Positions 1 through 6,024 of a stretch of DNA of 7,026 bases are shown here, piece after piece. The stretch spans positions 1 through 7,026 of the forward strand of contig JAFAMS010000408.1 in NCBI GenBank assembly GCA_019233165.1, read 5' to 3'. Origin of the DNA: Vulcanimicrobiota bacterium. Lineage in GTDB: Bacteria; Vulcanimicrobiota; Vulcanimicrobiia; Vulcanimicrobiales; Vulcanimicrobiaceae. Below the pieces are notes generated by a model. That model was given only the letters and a program-made list of their open reading frames with translations, was not told the origin of the DNA and did no database searches. The stretch's first letter is position 1, and every line of letters begins with the position of its first letter. Position numbers and translations under genes: made by a program.

Positions 1-42
1 GCCTTTCACGCGCGGATCGAGCCGCTGCCACGCCCGAGTCAC
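1..42 (-). CDS. Possible start of a further minus-strand gene (partial, unidentified)
   Basis: A GTG codon at 42-40 opens a reading frame that runs off the left edge and gives 14 residues, MTRAWQRLDPRVKG. An AGGAAG-like ribosome binding site lies upstream at 56-61 (minus strand), 13 bases from the GTG, which is longer than ideal. The gene would lie downstream of livH in the same direction, where livM normally sits in this type of transporter operon, but 14 residues do not identify it. Basic and tryptophan residues at the very start suit the cytoplasmic end of a membrane protein. The alternative is non-coding sequence. This is inference from position and start context only. Confidence 0.25.
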   Translation of the reverse strand, partial: MTRAWQRLDPRVKG

Positions 43-61
43 AGCGCGCGCAGCACTTCCT

Positions 62-104
62 GTGTCATCCCGAGCGTAGCGCCGAAGGCGCGGAGTCGAG
101 GGAC
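62..104 (+). repeat. Left arm of the inverted repeat
   Basis: The arm is 43 bases long: a 20-base outer block (62-81), an 8-base spacer (82-89) and a 15-base inner block (90-104). Both blocks match the right arm exactly in inverted orientation. The spacer is 6 bases longer than in the right arm, so one copy has gained or lost bases. Confidence 0.75.
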
Positions 105-218
105 CGACTCCAATCGCGCCATCCACACTTCGCACGCGGGCATTTGAGGGGCGAGCCCCCACGCCACTTCGATACTGCCGGGGCACGATCGATCCGCTGC
201 TTTGCAAGATGGGAACGC

Positions 219-255
219 GTCCCTCGACTCCGCTTCGCTACGCTCGGGATGACAC
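219..255 (-). repeat. Right arm of the inverted repeat
   Basis: The arm is 37 bases long and reads on the minus strand as the same outer and inner blocks as the left arm, with a 2-base spacer (234-235). Its outer end is 9 bases beyond the livH stop codon at 265-267, so it would be transcribed as part of the livH 3' untranslated region. Confidence 0.75.
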
Positions 256-264
256 CGGGATTCA

Positions 265-1176
265 TCACACCTTCGTTGGGAGCGACTCGCCTAAGAGGCC
301 TGAGGGGCGGAAGATCAGGACGAGGACGAGGACCGAGAAGACGATGACGTTCGTCCATTGGTCGGAGACGTATTGGGCGCCGAATGCCTCGATCACACCG
401 ATGAGAAAGCCGCCGAGCATCGCGCCGGCGAGATTTCCGATTCCGCCGAGGACCGCTGCGGTGAACGCTTTGAGGCCGGCCGAGAAGCCGTTGAAGAACC
501 ACGTCGTCCCATAGTAGACGCCCGAGACGAAGCCCGCCGCACCGGCGAGCGCGCTCCCGATCAGGAACGTGACGGCGATCGTCGTGTTGATGTTGATCCC
601 CATCAGCTGCGCTGCGTCGCGGTCCTGCGCGGTCGCGCGCATCGCTTTGCCCAGCTTCGTACGGTAGACGAAGAGCTGGAGGGCGACCATCATCGAGACC
701 GCGAGGCCTACGACGAGCACCTGCTTCGCCGCGATCGTCACCCCGCCGAGCGTCGCCGTCGGATTCGGGATGACGTCCGGGAACGGTACGGGCGAGGGCC
801 CCTGCCACAGCTGCATCACGTTCTCGAGGATGAACGAGACGCCGATCGCGGTGATGAGCGGCGCGAGCCGGGGCGCGTTGCGCAAGCGCCGGTAGGCGAC
901 GCGCTCGATCAGGACGCCGACGATCCCGCAGAGCAGCATCGAAGCCGCGATCACGCCCAGCACGACCCCAACGAGCGCGCCGCCGTGCAGCTCGCCGGAG
1001 ATTCCGAGCAGCGTCAGGATCGCGAGCGCAAAGAACGAGCCGAGCGTGTACACGTCGCCGTGGGCGAAGTTGATCAGCTCGATGATCCCATAGACCATCG
1101 TGTAGCCGAGCGCGATCAGCGCATAGATACCGCCCAGCGACAGCCCGTTTACGAGCTGTTGAAAGAACAGCTCCAA
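265..1176 (-). CDS. livH: Branched-chain amino-acid ABC transporter permease, LivH type
   Basis: This is one of the two inner-membrane permease subunits of a high-affinity amino-acid ABC importer (HAAT family). It accepts substrate from the periplasmic binding protein. The 303 residues match the usual LivH length. The N-terminus (residues 9-50) has the family signature with GLSLGGIYALIALGYTMVYG followed by INFAHGD. Hydrophobic segments follow at about 66-90, 104-120, 148-170, 198-222, 238-262 and 275-290. The cytoplasmic loop around 172-196 (GKAMRAT, then GININ) is the region that contacts the ATPase. The start is TTG at 1176, 7 bases after the livK stop; homologues begin with the same M-x-L-F-x-Q-Q pattern, so I accept it. 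Its ribosome binding site is weak, which suggests translational coupling to livK. The partner LivM and the ATPases LivG and LivF are absent from the window. Substrate specificity (branched-chain amino acids or others) is not proven. Confidence 0.93.
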   Translation of the reverse strand: MELFFQQLVNGLSLGGIYALIALGYTMVYGIIELINFAHGDVYTLGSFFALAILTLLGISGELHGGALVGVVLGVIAASMLLCGIVGVLIERVAYRRLRNAPRLAPLITAIGVSFILENVMQLWQGPSPVPFPDVIPNPTATLGGVTIAAKQVLVVGLAVSMMVALQLFVYRTKLGKAMRATAQDRDAAQLMGININTTIAVTFLIGSALAGAAGFVSGVYYGTTWFFNGFSAGLKAFTAAVLGGIGNLAGAMLGGFLIGVIEAFGAQYVSDQWTNVIVFSVLVLVLIFRPSGLLGESLPTKV

Positions 1177-1183
1177 GACGAGG

Positions 1184-2410
1184 CTACGTCTTCAGCGTGA
1201 TCTGGTTCGTGAATTGCGCCTTGCCGTTGACGATCTTGTAGAAGCTGAGCGCGCCGTTCGTCGTGTCGCCGTTCTTGTCGAAGGCCATCGCGCCGATCGG
1301 CGTTTGGAGATTTTTCGTCGCTTGGACGTTCTTCAGCACCTCGGCACGGGTCGGCACTTTTCCGCCGTTTGCCTTCGCCGCCTCCGAGATCGCGTTGATG
1401 ATCACCTGGGCCGCGGCGTAGGCGTTCGCGCTGTACGGGCCGGGATCGCTCTTGAACTTCGCTTTATACGCCTCGATGAAGCTCTTGGCGCTCGGCAGCT
1501 TCTCGACGTCCGGCGCCGCCACGGTGTAGTAGCTTCCGTTTGCCATCGAGCCTGCGACCTTGACGAACTCCTCGTCGCTGATTCCATCGCCGCCGATGAA
1601 CGGCATCGAGCCCATCCCCGTGTCGCTCATCTGCCGCCGCAAGAGCCCGCCGCCGCTGACCGTGACGCCGCCAAAATAGATCGCGTCGGGATTCGTCGCT
1701 TTGATGCGCGTCAGGAGCGCCTTGAAATCTTGCTGATTCTTGGTGAGGTGATCGTGGCCGAGGACCGTCCCGCCACCGGCCTTGAACGCCGCCTCGAAAA
1801 CGTCGGCGAGCCCTTTGCCGTATGTCTCGTTATCGTCGACGATGTAGACTTTCTTCGCGCCAATTTGTTTGGCGAGCTCGGCGCCGACTTTGCCCTGATT
1901 CTGATCGCGGGTACAGACGCGGAAGTAGCTGTTCACGTCCGGATGCGACGTGCGGAGCTTTTTCGCGTCTTCGCCGATCGTCAGCCCGTCGTTGGTGTTG
2001 GACGGGCTGATCTGTACGAGCCCCGCGTCGTTGCTGATCGGGATCTCGGCCTTCGCGACGTTCGAGTTGAACGGTCCGACGACGCCGAGGACGGCCGCGT
2101 CGGAGACGAACGTCTTGAGATTTTGCGCTCCCGCTGCCGGATCGTGCGTCCCTTGCACGGCGTCGTCGAGCGTAGACGCTTGGAGCTGAATCCCACCGGG
2201 CAGCCCCTTGGCGTTGGCCTGCTCGACGGCGAGGATCACCCCGTTGTTCGTAGGTATCCCGTTGCTCGCGTCCCCGCCGCTCATCGGCAGGTCGACGCCG
2301 ATCTTCACGGTTGGACCTGCGGCGTTCGCGGGGCCGCTCAAGAACGTCCCCAAAAGTGCGGCCGCGGCCGCAGCCGAGATCAGGCGCCGAACCAAACCGC
2401 TTGAACGCAT
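1184..2410 (-). CDS. livK: Branched-chain amino-acid ABC transporter substrate-binding protein, LivK/LivJ type
   Basis: This periplasmic binding protein (type I fold, Peripla_BP_6 family) would deliver amino acids to the permease encoded just downstream. The 408 residues start with a clear Sec signal peptide: basic MRSSGLVRR, an alanine-rich hydrophobic core at 11-24, and a likely cut after ANA at residue 30. There is no lipobox cysteine, so it is predicted to be soluble. The mature protein begins with the typical KIGVDLPMSGG strand (36-46). It then has GVVGPFNSNVA (109-119), an SPSNTN segment (135-140), YFRVCTRDQNQG (162-173) and DDNETYGKG at the lobe hinge (192-200). The only cysteine is Cys166. 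The start is ATG with a strong AGGAGG at 2419-2424, 8 bases away. The gene begins 39 bases after the metH stop. The ligand could be leucine/isoleucine/valine or another amino acid; the family has broad specificity. Confidence 0.93.
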   Translation of the reverse strand: MRSSGLVRRLISAAAAAALLGTFLSGPANAAGPTVKIGVDLPMSGGDASNGIPTNNGVILAVEQANAKGLPGGIQLQASTLDDAVQGTHDPAAGAQNLKTFVSDAAVLGVVGPFNSNVAKAEIPISNDAGLVQISPSNTNDGLTIGEDAKKLRTSHPDVNSYFRVCTRDQNQGKVGAELAKQIGAKKVYIVDDNETYGKGLADVFEAAFKAGGGTVLGHDHLTKNQQDFKALLTRIKATNPDAIYFGGVTVSGGGLLRRQMSDTGMGSMPFIGGDGISDEEFVKVAGSMANGSYYTVAAPDVEKLPSAKSFIEAYKAKFKSDPGPYSANAYAAAQVIINAISEAAKANGGKVPTRAEVLKNVQATKNLQTPIGAMAFDKNGDTTNGALSFYKIVNGKAQFTNQITLKT

Positions 2411-2449
2411 CGACGGTTCCTCCTCGCAAAGTCGCGGAATCGGAGGGGG

Positions 2450-5400
2450 TTACGCCGAGGCGCTCAGGAGCTCCCGCACGGCCGCCGCGTTGAAGTACGC
2501 CGCTTGTGGATGGTGGATGACGATCGCCGCCGTCGACTGCTCGGGGACGATCTGATACGCCGACGTAAGCTCGGCGCCAATCGCTTCTTCGACCCCGAGC
2601 AAGCGCCAGACGATCTCGTGCTGTGCGAGCTCAGGGCACGCGCCGTAGCCCCACGAATAACGTTTCCCGCGATCGTCCGGCAGGCCGAGCTCTGCGCGAA
2701 TCCGAGCGTGCGTGTGTTCGGCAAGCGCCTCGGCCGACTGCACGGAGAACCCGTGCAGAAAGTAGGCTTCGCTGTACTCGTTGCGCGCCTGGAGGTTTTC
2801 GATTCGTCCCGAAACGGCGGCGCCGACGGTGACGACCTGAAGTGCGATGACGTCGGTCGCGCCGCCTTCGCCTGGTTCGCGCAGATAGTCGGCGAGACAC
2901 AGATGCTCGCCGCCCGCCTGACGCGCGAAGGTAAAGCGCGCGACCTCGCGCGACGGATCGTCGGGCGCGTAGACGATGACGTCGTCGTCGAGTCCGGCAG
3001 CGGGAAAGTAACCGTAAACGACCTTCGGCTCGAGCAAACCCTCGGCTTCGGCGAGCCGTTCGAAGCGCGCGAGACGCGGCGCGAACTCGTCGTTCACGAG
3101 CGCGTCCCATGCATCGCCCTTGACGTTCGCACCGCCCCACGAGAGCCGGTAGAGGCTCCGCAAGTCGAAGCACGGCCAGAGCTCGCGGACGTCGATCTCG
3201 CGCACGACTTTACGGCCGAAGAACGGCGCGCGCGGGACGTCGGCGACGCGCAACCGGTCGCGCGCAGTTCGCTTCGCAGCGGGCGCGTGGATCGCGGCAC
3301 GGCCTGCGTCGCGTGCGGCAAACGCCTCGGCACGCTTGGTGTCGACAAACTTCTCGCGCCGTCCCGGCTCGCCGCTGAGGACGTCCATGATCTCGAGCCC
3401 TTCGAACGCGTCCTTCGCGTAGAACAATCCCGGTTCGAACCAGCGCGCACCGTCGTCGAGCAGCGCGATCCGCCGCCCGAACTCGCGATTGATCGCGGCG
3501 CCGCCGACGAGCACCGGGAAGCGCAGCCCGCGCGCATCCTGCTCTTGCACGCAAACCGGCATCTGCTTCGAGGTCGAGACGAGCAGCGCCGAGAGCCCGA
3601 TCGCATCGGCGCCGACCTCGACGGCCTTCTCGAGGATCGTGTTCATCGGGACTTGCTTGCCGAGATCGTAGACGGTGTAGCCGTTGTTGCCCAGGATCGT
3701 CGCGACGAGATTCTTCCCAATGTCGTGTACGTCGCCGAAGACGGTCGCGAGAACGACCTTCCCCTTCGTGAGCCCTTCCGTCTTCTCGAGGAACTGCTCG
3801 AGGTGGGCGACCGCCTTCTTCATCACTTCGGCCGATTGCAAAACGAAGGGAAGGATCAGCTCGCCGCGTCCGAAGCGGTCGCCGACTTCCTTCATCGCCG
3901 GCAGCAGGACGTTGTTGAGGACGTCGACCGGATCGCGGCTCGCGAGCGCCTCGTCGAGCTTCGCTTCGATCCCCTCTTTGCGGCGGTGCAGGATCGCGTT
4001 GTGGATCCGCAGCTCGACCGGCGCGCCGCTGTCTTCGTCGGGTTCGGCGGCGCCTTGCGCGGCGGGCGCCGTCTTCGATTCGAAATGCTCGATCAGGCGC
4101 TGCAAGGCGTCCGGCCGGCGGTTCAGGACGAGATCGTCGCAAAGCTCGCGCTCGTGCGGCTCGAGCTCCGCGTACGGCGTGATCTCCTTGGGGTTCACCA
4201 GCGCCATGTCGAGCCCGGCTTCGACGCAGTGGAAGAGCATCACCGAATTGAGCGCGGCGCGTGCGTGCGGCTTGAGGCCGAAACTAACGTTCGAGATCCC
4301 AAGCGACGTGAGGACGCCGGGAAGCTCGCGCTTGATCGCGCGGATCCCTTCGATCGTCTCTCTCGCCGAATCGATGAATTCGGCGTCGCCCGTCGCGAGC
4401 GTGAACGTGAGCGCATCGAAGATCAGGGCGCCGTCCGGCAGGCCGTACTCTCCGGTGACGATTTGATGGATGCGCTTGGCGATTTCGAGCTTGCGGGCGG
4501 CCGTTTTGGCCATCCCTTGCTCGTCGATCGTGAGCGCGACGACTGCGGCGCCGTGCTCGCGCACGAGGGGCATCACCGACTCGATCCGCGTCCGTCCGTT
4601 TTCCAAGTTGATCGAGTTGACGATCGCGCGGCCGGCGTAGATCTTCAGCGCCTTCTCGATGACGCGGGCTTCGGTCGAGTCGATCATCAGCGGCGACTCG
4701 ACCGACTGCGCGAGCTTCTTGACGATCGTCTCCATCTGCACGTCCTCGTCGGAACGCTCCGTGAGAGCGGTGCAGACGTCGAGCACGTGCGCGCCGCCTT
4801 CGACCTGTTCGCGCGCGACCTGAACGATCGCATCGTAATCGTCGGCCAACAGCAAACGCTTGATCTTGCGCGAGCCCTGCGCGTTGATCCGCTCGCCGAC
4901 GAGCAACGGCCGCGGTTCTTGCTCGAGCGAAACCGCCGTCATCGCCGAGGCAGCCCATTGGACTCGTTCGCTCACCGGCGCACGACCGCTGCGGACGCGC
5001 GCCGCTTCGACGAACGCCGCGACGTGCGCCGGCGTCGTCCCGCAGCAGCCGCCGATCGCGTTGACGCCGAACTCGCGGACGAACGCGCCGAGCTCGCGCG
5101 CCATCTCTTCGGGCCGCTCCGGATAGATCGTCTCGCCTTTCGGCCCCATCAGCGGAAGCCCGGCGTTCGGGATCACCGAAATCGGGACGCGCGCGGTCTC
5201 GCCCAGATAGCGCACCGGCTCGCGCATGTGGGTGGGACCCGTCGAGCAATTCAATCCGATCGCGTCGATCGGAAGCGCTTCGAGCGTCACGCGGACGGAG
5301 CGAATGTCGCTGCCGAGGAGCATCCGGCCGGTGACGTCGAGGGTCGCCTGCGCCTGAATCGGAACGCGCCGCAGCCCGCGCTCGAACTCGCGAACGATCC

Positions 5401-5941
5401 CCGCGACCGCCGCCTTCATCTCCAACAGATCTTGGCTCGTCTCGATCACGAGCAGATCGACGCCTCCCTCGACGAGCGCTCGCGCCTGTTCGCCGTAGAT
5501 CTCGACGAGACGGTCGAAGCTGATCTTCGAGAGCGTCGGATCCGAAGACGAGATGAGCATCCCGGTCGGTCCGAGCGCGCCCGCGACGAAGCGGGGCCGC
5601 TCGCGCGTCGCGTAGCGGTCGGCGGCGTTGCGCGCGATCTCGGCGGCACGGCGATTGACCTCGAGCGTCCGCTCGCCGATCCCGTCTTCGTCGAGCTTGA
5701 GCCGCGAAGCCGTGAAGCTGTCCGTCTCGATGACGTCGGCCCCCGCCTCAAGATAGGAGAGGTGGACCCCCTCGACGATATCCGGGCGGCTGAGGACGAG
5801 CGCTTCGTTGCACCCGTGCAGCTGCGGGCCGCCGAACGCTGCGTCGTCGAGCTCGAGGGCCATCAACTGGGTCCCCATCGCGCCGTCGAAGACCAACACG
5901 CGCTCGGTGAGCGCGGCGAGATAGGGGGCGAGCGTTGCCAT
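2450..5941 (-). CDS. metH: Cobalamin-dependent methionine synthase (5-methyltetrahydrofolate-homocysteine methyltransferase)
   Basis: MetH transfers the methyl group of 5-methyltetrahydrofolate to homocysteine through cobalamin, making methionine in the cytoplasm. At 1163 residues all four modules are present and the protein is slightly shorter than the E. coli enzyme (1227). The homocysteine domain spans about 1-325, with zinc ligands Cys232 (GLNCSTGP) and Cys299/Cys300 (GGCCGTTPAH). The folate domain is about 345-620, opening with GERINAQGSRK. An acidic/alanine linker at 623-640 leads to the helical cap (about 642-725). The B12 domain (about 727-860) has DVHDIG with the cobalt ligand His739, SALLVSTS at 784-791 and VGG at 812-814. 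The AdoMet reactivation domain (about 895-1163) has R1094 and Y1099 in RYSWGYGACP and Y1149-F1150 near the end. No key residue is missing, so the enzyme should be active and self-repairing. It is the likely first gene of a metH-livK-livH transcript. No B12 or SAM riboswitch fits in the 83 bases upstream. Confidence 0.97.
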   Translation of the reverse strand: MATLAPYLAALTERVLVFDGAMGTQLMALELDDAAFGGPQLHGCNEALVLSRPDIVEGVHLSYLEAGADVIETDSFTASRLKLDEDGIGERTLEVNRRAAEIARNAADRYATRERPRFVAGALGPTGMLISSSDPTLSKISFDRLVEIYGEQARALVEGGVDLLVIETSQDLLEMKAAVAGIVREFERGLRRVPIQAQATLDVTGRMLLGSDIRSVRVTLEALPIDAIGLNCSTGPTHMREPVRYLGETARVPISVIPNAGLPLMGPKGETIYPERPEEMARELGAFVREFGVNAIGGCCGTTPAHVAAFVEAARVRSGRAPVSERVQWAASAMTAVSLEQEPRPLLVGERINAQGSRKIKRLLLADDYDAIVQVAREQVEGGAHVLDVCTALTERSDEDVQMETIVKKLAQSVESPLMIDSTEARVIEKALKIYAGRAIVNSINLENGRTRIESVMPLVREHGAAVVALTIDEQGMAKTAARKLEIAKRIHQIVTGEYGLPDGALIFDALTFTLATGDAEFIDSARETIEGIRAIKRELPGVLTSLGISNVSFGLKPHARAALNSVMLFHCVEAGLDMALVNPKEITPYAELEPHERELCDDLVLNRRPDALQRLIEHFESKTAPAAQGAAEPDEDSGAPVELRIHNAILHRRKEGIEAKLDEALASRDPVDVLNNVLLPAMKEVGDRFGRGELILPFVLQSAEVMKKAVAHLEQFLEKTEGLTKGKVVLATVFGDVHDIGKNLVATILGNNGYTVYDLGKQVPMNTILEKAVEVGADAIGLSALLVSTSKQMPVCVQEQDARGLRFPVLVGGAAINREFGRRIALLDDGARWFEPGLFYAKDAFEGLEIMDVLSGEPGRREKFVDTKRAEAFAARDAGRAAIHAPAAKRTARDRLRVADVPRAPFFGRKVVREIDVRELWPCFDLRSLYRLSWGGANVKGDAWDALVNDEFAPRLARFERLAEAEGLLEPKVVYGYFPAAGLDDDVIVYAPDDPSREVARFTFARQAGGEHLCLADYLREPGEGGATDVIALQVVTVGAAVSGRIENLQARNEYSEAYFLHGFSVQSAEALAEHTHARIRAELGLPDDRGKRYSWGYGACPELAQHEIVWRLLGVEEAIGAELTSAYQIVPEQSTAAIVIHHPQAAYFNAAAVRELLSASA

Positions 5942-5949
5942 CCTCCCTC
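5942..5949 (-). promoter_or_regulatory. Purine-rich ribosome binding site abutting the metH start
   Basis: On the minus strand GAGGGAGG runs directly into the ATG of metH. The second GGAGG has zero spacing, so only the first GAGG, 4 bases from the ATG, could pair usefully. In-frame TAG and TGA codons lie just upstream, which rules out an earlier start. The next candidates (GTG and TTG at codons 15-16) fall inside the conserved VLVFDGAMGTQ strand. ATG at 5941 is therefore kept despite the unusually tight spacing. Confidence 0.5.
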
Positions 5950-5980
5950 ACTATCGACGTGTCCGGCAGAATTCGCGCGG

Positions 5981-5986
5981 GATAAT
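5981..5986 (+). promoter_or_regulatory. Candidate -10 box for the fic-like gene
   Basis: GATAAT differs from the TATAAT consensus at one base and stands out in a GC-rich stretch. Transcription would begin near 5993, leaving a leader of about 30 bases before the GTG at 6025. No good -35 hexamer sits at the usual distance; TCGACG at 5954-5959 is too far (21 bases). The box lies inside an imperfect 12-base palindrome at 5980-5991 (GGATAATTGTCC, one mismatched pair), which could be an operator. This is a sequence match only. Confidence 0.3.
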
Positions 5987-6012
5987 TGTCCACGAAAACG
6001 AAGCTTGGACCT

Positions 6013-6018
6013 AAGGAG
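6013..6018 (+). promoter_or_regulatory. Ribosome binding site that fixes the fic-like gene start
   Basis: AAGGAG, preceded by CT, lies 6 bases before the GTG at 6025. The longest open frame starts at a TTG at 5986, but that codon has no comparable site and overlaps the candidate -10 box. The 13 extra residues would also read through this AAGGAG. The GTG start is therefore preferred. Confidence 0.75.
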
Positions 6019-6024
6019 ACAATC

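Larger units (their letters stand above)
62..255. repeat. Intergenic inverted-repeat element (REP/MITE-like)
   Basis: Two near-identical arms face each other. The 20 bases GTGTCATCCCGAGCGTAGCG at 62-81 recur as the reverse complement at 236-255. The 15 bases GCGGAGTCGAGGGAC at 90-104 recur as the reverse complement at 219-233. The left arm has 8 bases between these blocks and the right arm only 2. The core, 105-218, has no convincing gene and contains a short GGGGCGAGCCCC hairpin near 148-159. The element stops 9 bases after the livH stop codon and fills nearly all of the gap to the next possible gene. Motifs of the GTCATCCCGAGCG...GAGTCGAGGGAC type are, from memory, dispersed intergenic repeats in several phyla and cause spurious protein calls. 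I see no transposase and no clear target-site duplication. The RNA could fold into a long hairpin and affect transcription beyond livH. Confidence 0.7.

Noticed and set aside
65..808. Minus-strand open frame running through the repeat element and part of livH
   Set aside because: It overlaps livH in another frame, and its end is a translation of the intergenic repeat (VIPSVAKRSRGT-type peptide), a known kind of spurious call.
1214..2404. Plus-strand open frame opposite livK
   Set aside because: It mirrors the livK codon pattern, has low-complexity Arg/Asp/Val-rich content, no ribosome binding site that stands out and no recognisable motif.
5942..6024. Cobalamin, SAM or SAH riboswitch upstream of metH
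   Set aside because: I looked because metH is often riboswitch-controlled. The gap is only 83 bases and must also hold the divergent gene's leader, and I see no B12-box-like or other conserved riboswitch core.
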